From positions 1 through 64,000 of the forward strand of contig NZ_FNRK01000005.1 of the NCBI RefSeq assembly GCF_900107815.1: DNA of 64,000 bases. The letters run 5' to 3'. Made by a program: the position numbers and the translations under genes. Positions 36,286 through 45,381 of this stretch are shown here, one piece after another. The DNA comes from Eubacterium aggregans. Its GTDB lineage: Bacteria > Bacillota > Clostridia > Eubacteriales > Eubacteriaceae. Position 1 is the stretch's first letter, and every line of letters starts with the position of its first letter. Under the pieces are notes generated by a model. The model was not told where the DNA came from. It searched no databases and saw only the letters and a program-made list of their open reading frames with translations.

Positions 36286-37695
36286 TTACTTGATTTCAAA
36301 TCCACCGCTTAAGATACAGCGGCGACGTCGGACGAAAGACTTAGGCGAGGTTAATCCTTCTCCTGTTGGACCAGCAATGGTGAAGGTCGGAAAGCCTTCT
36401 CCGCCAACGCCAAGTCCGGCAAAGGAAGGTCCATTTTTCACAAAGATGGTAGTTTGGATGCGCTTGGACATTTCAGACAGTTTATCCACATTTTTGGAAT
36501 GCATCGTCGCCGTATGTCGATTGCCATGCTCCAAGTCGCAGGCCACATCGATACCTTCATCCACATCCTTGACTCGAACAATGGGCAGAATGGGCATCAT
36601 CAGCTCTTCCACAGCCAGCAGGTGATCCCTGGGAACCTCCATGATGAGGCAGCGGGCTTCCCTGGGGACCTCGATCCCCGCGGCGGCTCCGATATAGTGG
36701 ACATCCTTGCCCACGAATTCTCGGCTTAAGCGACCGCCGGGGAATACCATTTCGGCCAGGGCATCGATGACCTTCCGGTCTTTCAACTCGAAGGCGCCGT
36801 GTTTCTTCATGTTGAAAATGAGGTAATCCGCCACCTCATCCACCACCACGACTTCCTTTTCGGCGATGCAGGGCATATTATTATCGAAGCAGCAGCCATC
36901 GACGATATCCTTGGCGGCTTTTTCAATATCGGCGGTTTCATCCACCAGAGCCGGGGGATTCCCTGCACCGGCACCAATGGCTTTTTTACCGGATTGCAGA
37001 ACGGCTTTAACAACCCCTGGTCCCCCAGTGGCACAAAGCATGTTGATTTTGGGATGGGCCATCATGACGTCAGCGCTTTCGATGCTGGGTTTGACAGTGG
37101 TTACCATCAAGTTACACAGACCGCTTGCCTTATAGATCGCCTGATTGATGAGTTTTAAGGTGTAGTGACAGGTTTTAACGGCTTTAGGATGGGGAGAAAA
37201 TACAACGGTATTCCCCCCAGCCAGCATGGAAATACCGTTACCAATCAGGCTTTCACTGGGATTGGTGGTTGGTGTAATCGCTCCGATTACACCGAAGGGG
37301 GACAACTCCAAAAGGGTGAGGCCGTCATCCCCGGTTATACATTCTGCCTTAAGATCTTCTACTCCAGGGGTATGGAGAGAGGCCAGCTCATGCTTAATAA
37401 GCTTATCCTCATAATTCCCCATACCTGTTTCCTCTACCGCCATGGCACAAATCGTCTCTCTGTGCTCCTTTTCCATCATCGTATCCCGGATGGCCTGGAT
37501 AATTTGACGACGGATAGCCAGGCTGCATTTCATATAATCCCGCTGGGCCGTCCAAGCTGCCTCCACCGCCTCATCCATGGTATCAAAGATCCCCCATTTG
37601 ATGGCCGGTTCCACCCCTTGGGGCGCTTCGGTATCCCCGAGTTGATCAACCACCTGTTTTACCAGTTCTTCGATGTCTTTTAAATTCAATTCCAT
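36286..37695 (-). CDS. Acylating aldehyde dehydrogenase of the microcompartment (PduP/EutE type)
   Basis: A 469-residue CoA-acylating aldehyde dehydrogenase that would turn an aldehyde, NAD and CoA into acyl-CoA. The catalytic cysteine is C276 in FDNNMPCIAEKE, and LSPFGVIGAITPTTNPSE (131-148) is typical. The N-terminal helix MELNLKDIEELVKQVVDQLG, followed by a short linker, has the form of an encapsulation peptide, as in PduP. The start at 37695 follows GGAGG. The substrate depends on the glycyl radical enzyme upstream: propionaldehyde if that makes it from propanediol, acetaldehyde if it is a choline-type lyase. Confidence 0.9.
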   Translation of the reverse strand: MELNLKDIEELVKQVVDQLGDTEAPQGVEPAIKWGIFDTMDEAVEAAWTAQRDYMKCSLAIRRQIIQAIRDTMMEKEHRETICAMAVEETGMGNYEDKLIKHELASLHTPGVEDLKAECITGDDGLTLLELSPFGVIGAITPTTNPSESLIGNGISMLAGGNTVVFSPHPKAVKTCHYTLKLINQAIYKASGLCNLMVTTVKPSIESADVMMAHPKINMLCATGGPGVVKAVLQSGKKAIGAGAGNPPALVDETADIEKAAKDIVDGCCFDNNMPCIAEKEVVVVDEVADYLIFNMKKHGAFELKDRKVIDALAEMVFPGGRLSREFVGKDVHYIGAAAGIEVPREARCLIMEVPRDHLLAVEELMMPILPIVRVKDVDEGIDVACDLEHGNRHTATMHSKNVDKLSEMSKRIQTTIFVKNGPSFAGLGVGGEGFPTFTIAGPTGEGLTSPKSFVRRRRCILSGGFEIK

Positions 37696-37718
37696 TTCAC
37701 GCCTCCACTCTGCGATGC

Positions 37719-38504
37719 TTAAATATAGGGGGTCGTCATGCTGGCGGCGGGACCGGCTAGGGCGTTCAGGCATGGCAGTCCGATTTCACGGGCGGCGTAG
37801 ACGGCCTGACGGACAGCGCCGGCATCCCCGGAAATGAAGATCATGCCTTCATTGGAGAACTTGGTTCCACCGTTATCCGGTGATGCAAAGCCGATGAGCT
37901 CCACATTGGCAGCCTTTAAAGCGGCATCAGCCATAAGGACACCAATCCCGGCGGGTGCGCCGACGATGATGGCGAAGGCCTTGCCAATGGGTGCGCCCAG
38001 AGCCATGTTGCAGGCGAAGGAAGCGCGGGCGGTATATTGGAATTCCAGATGACCGGCATCATTGCCATAAACATCCCCGAAGGTCCGGTTTAAGTCGGCC
38101 AGCGCCACTTCCACCGCACGCTTGGCATCAGACACATCTTCTGCGCCAAAAATGATGAGGGAGCCGTGACCGGCGCCGCCCTTGGTATCCCGGGCCATTT
38201 CACAAATGACCATTTCGGTATTGGTAGCTTTGACCGCTTCATCCGCCGCAAAGATATGGGGGCCGGCACCGGTACGGGCGGATAAAATCCCGATGGAACG
38301 GTATTTGGCATCCAGCTTCATGGCTTCGTGGAGATTGGCATCCACATTGGCGATGACGAATCCGATGGTATCGCCCATGGCAGTTCCAACAAATTCGGTC
38401 AAACCACAATTGGCAACGGGTTTCGGACAGCAGTCGGCTGCTTCTGCCGTATCAATCTTCTTCATCACTTCTTCCATTAATTGGCTCATTAATTCTTCTT
38501 TCAT
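37719..38504 (-). CDS. pduB: Tandem-domain microcompartment shell protein (PduB-like)
   Basis: A 261-residue trimeric shell protein with two fused BMC domains (about 45-140 and 150-250) after an N-terminal segment with CCPKP. Typical blocks are LTEFVGTAMGDTIGFVIANVD and GAPIGKAFAIIVGAPAGIGVLMADAALKAANVELIGF. Trimers of this type form a gated pore in the shell facet. The gene lies 17 bases after pduA and 23 before the aldehyde dehydrogenase. Confidence 0.92.
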   Translation of the reverse strand: MKEELMSQLMEEVMKKIDTAEAADCCPKPVANCGLTEFVGTAMGDTIGFVIANVDANLHEAMKLDAKYRSIGILSARTGAGPHIFAADEAVKATNTEMVICEMARDTKGGAGHGSLIIFGAEDVSDAKRAVEVALADLNRTFGDVYGNDAGHLEFQYTARASFACNMALGAPIGKAFAIIVGAPAGIGVLMADAALKAANVELIGFASPDNGGTKFSNEGMIFISGDAGAVRQAVYAAREIGLPCLNALAGPAASMTTPYI

Positions 38505-38521
38505 GGCTTCTTCCTCTCACA

Positions 38522-38806
38522 TTAAACCGATTCAAACTTCGGCAGCATTTTTTCTACATCGGGATGGGGACGGGGGATGACGTGGACCGAAACCACCTGT
38601 CCGACCTTGTCCGCAGCGGCGGCACCGGCATCGACGGCGGCTTTCACCGCACCGACATCACCACGGACCATAACAGTAATCAGACCGGAGCCGATCATCT
38701 CATAGCCCGTCAGCTCAACATTGGCGGATTTCACCATGGCATCGGCGGCTTCGACACAGCCCACCATCCCTTTGGTTTCAATCATGCCCAAGGCTTCATT
38801 CTGCAT
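38522..38806 (-). CDS. pduA: Hexameric microcompartment shell protein (PduA-like)
   Basis: A 94-residue single BMC-domain protein: [29 protein letters not shown] at the start and [21 protein letters not shown] in the second half. Such hexamers tile the shell facets. Their central pore passes small polar substrates; here the pore loop region reads MIGSGLITV. It is the only hexameric shell gene in the window, and no pentameric vertex protein gene (EutN/PduN type) is present, so shell closure needs genes elsewhere. Confidence 0.93.
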   Translation of the reverse strand: MQNEALGMIETKGMVGCVEAADAMVKSANVELTGYEMIGSGLITVMVRGDVGAVKAAVDAGAAAADKVGQVVSVHVIPRPHPDVEKMLPKFESV

Positions 38807-38897
38807 TATAATCTCCTATCTCTTTATTCAGGATGGAGCATTCCGGATAGCGGAATGCCCCATCACGAGGTGTGTGTATTGATCGATAAACGGTATC

Positions 38898-41525
38898 CTA
38901 GTTGAAATTATCGTAGGAGTTCCGGCCGATGAGGTCGTCCTGGAGGGCCTTGGTCATCCGTACGAAGTAAGCGGAATATCCGGCAACACGAACTAAGAGG
39001 CCCGGGTAGTTTTCCGGATGCTTCTGAGCATCCTTCAGCATTTCCGTATTGGCGATGTTGAACTGGCAGTGCTGGGCACCCTTATGGAAATAGCCATCGA
39101 TGTAATTGATAAAGTTTTCGGTTCCGTTGGCACCGGCCACGCAGGCAGGGCTGAAGCGGACGTTCATCAGGGTGCCATTTCCGGCCTTCTGATGGTCGAT
39201 CTTGTTGGCGGAATTCCCCATGGCGGTGGGTCCGGTGACATCGTGGCAGCCAATCTTGGTATGCACTGGTCCTAAGCTGTTGGACAGGGCTTCCTGGGCC
39301 ATACGGCCATCAATGGAGGCTCCCTGGGTCAGGCCGATGCCGACATTACCGGAGACGGAATAGATCCCGGGGATCATTTTGCCACCACGGGTACAATTGT
39401 GGCTGCTGACTTCATCACAGTATACGTCTGCTGCATAGGTCGCATATTTATCCGCGTAGTCATCATCGTTACCATAGTGATGGACCTGTTCGCTGTTGAT
39501 ATAGCGGTATAATTCTTCATAACCTGCCCAGTTCTTGCTCAGGGCATCCAGGAGTTCGGCACCGGTGGCGCGTTTTTCATCGAAAATAATCTGTTCAATG
39601 GTGGACAGACCATCGGCGACGGATGCGATCCCAACACCCTGGGGACCGGCGAAGTTGTACTTGGCACCGCCCTGGGTGAGATCCTTCGCCTTATTGATAC
39701 AGTCGTTGATCATGCAGGATGCGAAGGGCAGAGGTTTAATCCGGGCGTGCATGATTTCTGTCGCATTCATGAAGGCGGCCATGCGGTTAACCCAATATTT
39801 CATCTGAGTTTCGAAGGAGGCCATGACTTCATCCATATTCTTGAAGGTGGCAATGCTGCCAGTGTCGATGGATACCTGTTCGCCTTCGACGGTCTTCCCA
39901 TTATTGATGGCGAATTCCAGAACACGGGCCATGTTGAAGTAATCGGCATCGTGGGCACCGTAGGTCTTGCCGGCGACTTCCACTTCCACGCAGCCGACGA
40001 CGGTGTAGTCACGGGCTTCTTCAACGGTGAGGCCATTGGCAATCAATGTGGGAATAACGCCGCCGTCATTGAAGAGCTTCGGCTGGCCCGTCCCGATCTT
40101 GATGGATTCCACTAATTTCACCTTGTATTCCCAGGGTGCATCTTCAAACCAACGAGCGGCGAACCAGGGGTCGGTGAGGCGGGTATGGTTGTAGGCTTCG
40201 ATACACAGATAGGTCATATCATTGGTGGCATCTTCGCCCTTTTCATTGACGCCACCGCAGAGGAGGCAGGAGCCGCCGATACCCACTTCGGAGTTAAGGG
40301 TCGCGGTCTGTTCGTCTCTGAGCTTACGCAGTTCGAAGATCTTCACATAGAAGCACTCGATGAGCTGGGATGCGAAGGATTTCTTGATGAGGCCGGCTTT
40401 CATGTCGGCTTCGTAGTAAGGATTCAAAATCATGTCAAAGCGGCCGTAGGAGATGGAGTGGCCATTGGATTCGATGAGGACCAGTTCCACCATGAAGTTC
40501 ATGAGCTGCATGGCTTCCCACAGGTTGCGGGCCGGGTTTTCGGAGATCCATTCGCAGTTTTCTGCGATGTTCAGGAGTTCTTTCTTCCGTTCGACATCGG
40601 CTTCCTGATCGGCCATTTCCTTGGCTAGGGCGGCGTAGCGGCGAATCCACATGGAGCCGGCTTCCAGTGCGATTAAGGTGGCGGTATAGAATTCCCGTTT
40701 TTCCAGGCCTTCCTGGGTATCGATGCTGTCTTCACCTAAGCTGGTCAGGCAGCGGGCAACGTGGCATTTCACGCCCTTGAGGCCGCATTTGAGCACGCCG
40801 TCAAAGTCCATGGTATAGTGGCCGATGCCGCCGTACATGTACAGATTCGGGAAGTGGACGGGAGCGGTATTGCCTAAGGAAGAACCGATTAAGACTTCTT
40901 CGCTTAAGAACTGTTCCAGCTGATCCTTTAAGTTCTGGCCTTCCCAGTAGTCGGCGATGGAGAGCAGGTTCTTCTTGGTTTCTTCGGAGCAGGCGAAACG
41001 GTCAGACTGACGGTCTGCCCAGGGTGAGTTCTGGAGCTCATCCACAATCCAGTCATAGGAGAATTCCGGGTAGATGGGTGAGAAACGGGCCGGTGCACCC
41101 ATTTCGCCAACGATGAGTTCGTCCGGATAGATGTTGATGGTCATGTTCTGGAGGATGTGGTTTAAGATTTTGGCATTCTTCAGAATCACAGAGCCGCCGG
41201 CACCCAGTTTTTTATGGGCTTCGGTGAAAAGCATGGCCCGTTCTTCATCCACGGTTTCTTCAATTTCGTGTACCCGTTTGAGAATCCGGTTCACTCTCGG
41301 ATAGGGGCTGGGTCCCAAGGTCGATAAGACTGAGGAGTCCATCAGGCCGTAGTCGGTATCGAAGGGTTCACACCCGCCTTCGCCTAAGACTTCATTGGGA
41401 ACGAAATTCTTGTAGAAATCGGGACGGCTTTCATCCTTGACCGCCGCTGGCTTCGATCCCTGCATCTCCCCCAAGATACGAGATACGATTTTGCTGACAT
41501 CCTGATCATTCATGTTCCAACTCAT
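38898..41525 (-). CDS. Microcompartment glycyl radical enzyme, diol dehydratase-like
   Basis: An 875-residue glycyl radical enzyme. The radical site is G849 in RVAGYSAYF; the thiyl residue is C512 and the general base E514 in VVGCVEVEVAGK. H356-S357 in NGHSIS is the substrate-contacting pair known from B12-independent glycerol dehydratase, which argues for a diol dehydratase. However, the segment after the active-site cysteine (VEVEVAGKTYGAHDAD) departs from the VEPQxPGKTxGWHDA I associate with choline lyase and glycerol/propanediol dehydratase. About 40 extra N-terminal residues, starting with a likely amphipathic helix, resemble an encapsulation peptide. 1,2-Propanediol is the leading guess, but a new substrate is possible. 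Confidence 0.88.
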   Translation of the reverse strand: MSWNMNDQDVSKIVSRILGEMQGSKPAAVKDESRPDFYKNFVPNEVLGEGGCEPFDTDYGLMDSSVLSTLGPSPYPRVNRILKRVHEIEETVDEERAMLFTEAHKKLGAGGSVILKNAKILNHILQNMTINIYPDELIVGEMGAPARFSPIYPEFSYDWIVDELQNSPWADRQSDRFACSEETKKNLLSIADYWEGQNLKDQLEQFLSEEVLIGSSLGNTAPVHFPNLYMYGGIGHYTMDFDGVLKCGLKGVKCHVARCLTSLGEDSIDTQEGLEKREFYTATLIALEAGSMWIRRYAALAKEMADQEADVERKKELLNIAENCEWISENPARNLWEAMQLMNFMVELVLIESNGHSISYGRFDMILNPYYEADMKAGLIKKSFASQLIECFYVKIFELRKLRDEQTATLNSEVGIGGSCLLCGGVNEKGEDATNDMTYLCIEAYNHTRLTDPWFAARWFEDAPWEYKVKLVESIKIGTGQPKLFNDGGVIPTLIANGLTVEEARDYTVVGCVEVEVAGKTYGAHDADYFNMARVLEFAINNGKTVEGEQVSIDTGSIATFKNMDEVMASFETQMKYWVNRMAAFMNATEIMHARIKPLPFASCMINDCINKAKDLTQGGAKYNFAGPQGVGIASVADGLSTIEQIIFDEKRATGAELLDALSKNWAGYEELYRYINSEQVHHYGNDDDYADKYATYAADVYCDEVSSHNCTRGGKMIPGIYSVSGNVGIGLTQGASIDGRMAQEALSNSLGPVHTKIGCHDVTGPTAMGNSANKIDHQKAGNGTLMNVRFSPACVAGANGTENFINYIDGYFHKGAQHCQFNIANTEMLKDAQKHPENYPGLLVRVAGYSAYFVRMTKALQDDLIGRNSYDNFN

Positions 41526-41603
41526 AATAAAACCTCCATTAATTTTTAAAAATTATCTGCAACTGCAGTTTTTTAACGTTTCAACAAGGGTCCTGGGACC
41601 CCC

Positions 41604-42767
41604 TTAAAATAAATCCCCTAAATCCACGGCTTCCCAGGGCAACTCCAGATCCAGCCGGCCGAAGTGGCCATAGCTGGCGGTCTGGGCATAGATGGGGCGC
41701 CGCAGTCCTAAGCGTTCGATGATGGCCTGGGGCCTTAAATCAAAGCCCTGGGCAATGCGTCCGGCGATGGCGGCATCACTGTGCCCCTGTGCCGTCCCGA
41801 AGGTATCCACATAAAGGGATACGGGCTTGGCCACGCCAATAGCATAGGCCAGCTGGATTTCGCATTTTCGGGCCAGGCCCGCCGCAACGATATTTTTGGC
41901 CAGGTACCGGGCGACATAGCTGCCGGTGCGGTCCACCTTGGTGGGATCCTTCCCGGAGAAGGCGCCGCCGCCGTGGCGGGCATAGCCGCCATAAGTATCC
42001 ACGATGATCTTCCGGCCGGTCAATCCCGTATCCGCACCCGGTCCTCCCAGGACGAAGCGCCCCGTGGCATTGACCAGGATGCGGACATCCTCGCCCAGCA
42101 GGATATCCGGCACCACCGGCTCAATCACCGCCGCGATCATCTCACGACGGATGCGGGAGGGGCTGATTTCCGGCCGATGCTGGGCCGCCACCACGATGGT
42201 CTCCACGGCCATGGGACCATGGTCGCCATAGCGCACCGAAACCTGAGCCTTCCCGTCCGGCTTCAGATAATCTAAGATTCCCTGCTTGCGCACCGCCGCC
42301 AGCCGCTTGGTCAAAGCATTGGCATAGTGGATGGGCAGAGGCATGAAGGCCTCGGTCTCATCACAGGCATAGCCGAACATCATGCCCTGGTCCCCGGCCC
42401 CCAGGCTTTTGGAATCCTGGGCCAAATCCACGCCCCGGGCGATATCCGGAGACTGCGCGTGGAGGCTGACCATCACCCCGCAGTGCCGGCCATCAAAGCC
42501 GCTTTCCTCGCCATCGTATCCGATGCCCACCAGGGCCTCCCGGACGACGGCGTCGTAATCAATATGCGCCGTGGTGGTAATCTCGCCCATGACGTGGATG
42601 AGTCCAGTGGACGCGGTCACCTCACAGGCCACCCGGGCATCCGGATCCTCCCGGAGCAGGGCATCCAGAACGGAGTCCGACAGAATATCACACACCTTAT
42701 CAGGATGGCCTTCTGTGACGGATTCCGATGTAAAAATCCGCCGACCGTCTCCTGCCAATTCCCTCAT
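41604..42767 (-). CDS. metK: S-adenosylmethionine synthetase inside the glycyl-radical operon
   Basis: A methionine adenosyltransferase of about 387 residues that makes SAM from methionine and ATP. All hallmark motifs are intact: [28 protein letters not shown], and [20 protein letters not shown] with [19 protein letters not shown]. It lies between the activase and its glycyl radical enzyme in the same direction. SAM is consumed each time the activase makes the radical, so local supply is the natural reading. Base composition is unlike the neighbours: 80 of 120 bases at 41941-42060 are G or C, against 32 of 60 in a block of the next gene. The start is uncertain (GTG 42794, ATG 42767 or TTG 42758). 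Confidence 0.9.
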   Translation of the reverse strand: MRELAGDGRRIFTSESVTEGHPDKVCDILSDSVLDALLREDPDARVACEVTASTGLIHVMGEITTTAHIDYDAVVREALVGIGYDGEESGFDGRHCGVMVSLHAQSPDIARGVDLAQDSKSLGAGDQGMMFGYACDETEAFMPLPIHYANALTKRLAAVRKQGILDYLKPDGKAQVSVRYGDHGPMAVETIVVAAQHRPEISPSRIRREMIAAVIEPVVPDILLGEDVRILVNATGRFVLGGPGADTGLTGRKIIVDTYGGYARHGGGAFSGKDPTKVDRTGSYVARYLAKNIVAAGLARKCEIQLAYAIGVAKPVSLYVDTFGTAQGHSDAAIAGRIAQGFDLRPQAIIERLGLRRPIYAQTASYGHFGRLDLELPWEAVDLGDLF

Positions 42768-42801
42768 CCCCTTTCTTTTGGCACCAGGTGCCACTCTGCT
42801 T

Positions 42802-43779
42802 TTAGCGTTTGCCGCCGGCTACCATCTCTGCATTCAGATTATCGGCACCATTTTCCACCGGTACACCGTATTCTCTGAAAATCTCAGCGATGCGCCGGTT
42901 GGCCGGCATGTACACCTTGGCGTCAATCTGCTTCTGGCCCTCCATGGGGTATTCCCGTCCCAGGGAAAGGTATTTATCCTCGCCCATGGGCCGGAAGGGC
43001 AGGAGCTGCAGCTGCACAATGCGATTGCCCAGCTCCTTCTGGATGAATGCCGCCGTCCCCCGGATATTGGCCTCATCGTCATTGTAGCCCGGAACGATGG
43101 GAATCCGCAGGATGAGCGGTACCTTGCAATCCACCACATGCTTGATATTTTCGAGAACCAGCGCATTACTCACACCAGCGAAGCCCTTATGGACCTCCGG
43201 GTCGATGTGCTTGATATCCGAGATGATGAGATCCGCATAGGGCAGGATTTCATCTAAGACGTGCTGGCGACAATACAGCTCGCTTTCCACACAGGTGTTG
43301 ATGCGTTTCTTTTTGCATTGACGCAGCAGCTCCCGGACGAATTCCCACTGGACCAGCGGGTCGCCCCCGGAGATGGTCACGCCGCCGCCGGAATTCTTAT
43401 AATAGGAACGGTCCGCTTCGATAATCTTCATCAACGATTTGACCGATTTCCATTCACCATAGCCCTTCAGGGTCCCCGTCGGGCATTCCTTCACACAGTC
43501 CATGCAATAGGCACACAGGCTGTAATCAATACCGGTCACCAGACCATCCTTTACGATATGGGCCCCCCGCTGGCATGCCGCCAGACACGCACCACATCCG
43601 ATACATTTATCCGCATGTACCCCGACCTCCGGATGAATAATCTGTGATTCTGGATTGCTGCACCAGGTACACCGCATGGGACATCCCTTTAAAAAGATCT
43701 CCGTGCGGATCCCTGGTCCATCGTGTACGGTAAACCGTTGGATATTCAGGACCAGCCCGAGTTGAAACTTATCATCCAT
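42802..43779 (-). CDS. Glycyl-radical enzyme activase (radical SAM)
   Basis: A 325-residue activating enzyme. C33-x3-C37-x2-C40 (CPMRCTWC) holds the SAM-binding [4Fe-4S] cluster. A ferredoxin-like insert with C59/C62/C65/C69 and C89/C92/C95/C99 holds two more, as in activases of the choline-lyase and glycerol-dehydratase type. SGGDPLVQ and [14 protein letters not shown] are further family marks. It abstracts the hydrogen from G849 of the glycyl radical enzyme. It is the first gene of the operon, with GAGGAGGGG before the ATG, and is divergent from the PocR/AraC regulator pair. Confidence 0.93.
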   Translation of the reverse strand: MDDKFQLGLVLNIQRFTVHDGPGIRTEIFLKGCPMRCTWCSNPESQIIHPEVGVHADKCIGCGACLAACQRGAHIVKDGLVTGIDYSLCAYCMDCVKECPTGTLKGYGEWKSVKSLMKIIEADRSYYKNSGGGVTISGGDPLVQWEFVRELLRQCKKKRINTCVESELYCRQHVLDEILPYADLIISDIKHIDPEVHKGFAGVSNALVLENIKHVVDCKVPLILRIPIVPGYNDDEANIRGTAAFIQKELGNRIVQLQLLPFRPMGEDKYLSLGREYPMEGQKQIDAKVYMPANRRIAEIFREYGVPVENGADNLNAEMVAGGKR

Positions 43780-44161
43780 AACTCCCCTCCTCGCAAGAAG
43801 TGATTGGTTTAATTGTACTGGCCGGATGATTTTTTAACCATTGCACCATTTGTTGGAAATTGTGCATTTTTTGACATCGCATACAGTAGAAATTCGGACT
43901 TTTCAGTTAAAAATTATCAATAAGACAACAAAAGACAATTTATCTTAAATTCGTTTTAAATCAAAAGTATTTTAATAGTTAAAAGATTTAATTTTGATAC
44001 ACTTCCCCTCCCAAAAGAGATTTTTTTGTCATTCTTACTCCACTTAAGGAATTGTAAACCTTCTTGCATTTAGTTTAGGAAGGTAGTAGAATTATTTTGC
44101 CATTAAAAGATAACAATTAGGTGTTTATACCAACGGAATACAGGCAAAGGAGAAAAAGGAG
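43780..44161. promoter_or_regulatory. Divergent control region of the microcompartment operon
   Basis: A 382-base AT-rich gap between the activase and PocR genes. On the minus strand TACAAT (43812-43817) could be the -10 of the operon, with no good -35, as expected for an activated promoter. TTAAAAGAT-type words recur near 43979 and 44103. No gene or riboswitch was recognised. Confidence 0.5.
43842..43866. promoter_or_regulatory. Candidate activator site upstream of the activase promoter
   Basis: A 25-base interrupted palindrome TGCAC-N-ATTT-N5-AAAT-N-GTGCA, with both arm pairs exact. Its centre lies about 49 bases upstream of the predicted minus-strand transcription start, a usual place for an AraC-family activator. 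Confidence 0.5.
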
Positions 44162-45370
44162 ATGCCGCAATTTATCATGAATTTAGCTGAAATTATTAAT
44201 GTTGATGAATTGGAAAAGATATTGAGCGCTTATACCGATGCCACACAAATGAGCTCTCTCGTTACGGACTACCGTGGGAATCCGGTAACCACCGAGCGTC
44301 TGTTCCACCCCATTTGCCTGGCGGTTCGGGAGGACCCTGAGCGTCAAAAACGCTGTATAAAATGTGATGCTCTCGGCGGTTTGGAAGCCTCCATCCAGGA
44401 AAAGCCCTGTATTTATAAATGCCATGCGGGCTTAGTGGATGTCTGTGCCCCTATCATTATTAATGAAAAGTCTGTGGGTAATCTATTCACCGGCCAGATG
44501 CTTTTAACCGAAGCAGATGCCGATAAGATTCCTTATATCTGTGATGAACGGACTGATATTCTCTCCGATCCTTATCTTGGCCCCATTTATACCCACCATC
44601 TGGAAACTGCTCCGCGGATGTCCTATGAGCAGATTCGTTCCTACTCAACCTTTATTACCGAAATTGCAAATTATATCGCAAAAATCAGCTATGAAAAAAT
44701 CCTGCAGCAAAAGCTCCAGGAGCAAGAAAAAAAGCTTTTAGAAAATAAAAATGTCAAATTGAAATCAAAGCTCATGGTGAATCAGTACAATGCCCTATTT
44801 TTGACCGAAGCCTTTAATACCATCTATAATCAAGCTATTTTAGAGAACGCTGGTCATACCGCAGATCTGCTGTTTTCTTTTTCCACCCTGTTCCAGCGCA
44901 ACATCGCCACGGATACCCATTATATTTCTATGGAAAAGGAAATGGAGGATATTTTAGGATTAGTGGATCTATTTAACACCACCTTCGATCAGCAGGTTAC
45001 GCTGGTTCTAGATGTCCCATCAAAACTATCCCATGAACTGGTCCCCATCACCGGACTGCAGCCCATTATCACCAATGTGTTTTTGTCCAGCCTTTCCCAA
45101 GCCGATACCCCGGTCCAGATTTATATGACCCTGATTAAGGAAAACCATCTGCTCAAGTCACGGATTTCCTGCCCTTTGGTTCAGTTTCCGGATATTAACT
45201 TTAAATCCGAGGACGCCCTTCTGGATCAGGAGCTGTTTTTTTCTAAAGCCAGCTTCTTCACCCTCAAGCTAGTGGCGGATCACCTCGGGGATTTTTATCC
45301 CACCGACTTTAAAATGTACACATCCTCGGACTGCTTTTATTTCCAATTTCCATCGATTCTAAAATCTTAA
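44162..45370 (+). CDS. PocR-domain sensor with a degenerate histidine-kinase core
   Basis: A 402-residue protein with an N-terminal PocR domain (about 8-160; C65-x2-C68 and C83-IYK-C87-HAGLVDVCAPI), a small-ligand sensor first known from the propanediol regulator PocR. A coiled coil (180-200) leads into a LytS-like core. Where such kinases have a PHFLFN histidine motif, this protein reads NQYNALF (208-214). The ATPase part (VPITGLQPIITN, about 294-305) has lost the asparagine box and the glycine-rich loops. It is therefore unlikely to phosphorylate anything and probably signals by direct contact with the AraC protein encoded 12 bases downstream. Confidence 0.8.
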   Translation: MPQFIMNLAEIINVDELEKILSAYTDATQMSSLVTDYRGNPVTTERLFHPICLAVREDPERQKRCIKCDALGGLEASIQEKPCIYKCHAGLVDVCAPIIINEKSVGNLFTGQMLLTEADADKIPYICDERTDILSDPYLGPIYTHHLETAPRMSYEQIRSYSTFITEIANYIAKISYEKILQQKLQEQEKKLLENKNVKLKSKLMVNQYNALFLTEAFNTIYNQAILENAGHTADLLFSFSTLFQRNIATDTHYISMEKEMEDILGLVDLFNTTFDQQVTLVLDVPSKLSHELVPITGLQPIITNVFLSSLSQADTPVQIYMTLIKENHLLKSRISCPLVQFPDINFKSEDALLDQELFFSKASFFTLKLVADHLGDFYPTDFKMYTSSDCFYFQFPSILKS

Positions 45371-45381
45371 GGAGGTTTCCC

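Noticed and set aside
40185-40628. A 147-codon open frame on the plus strand
   Set aside because: It is antisense to the conserved glycyl radical enzyme gene and shows the composition of a reverse-complement frame.
40985-41020. A GGTCAGAC...GTCTG dyad inside the glycyl radical enzyme gene as a further lactate operator
   Set aside because: The two halves are spaced differently from the TGGTC(A/T)GACCA core and lie in the middle of a coding region.
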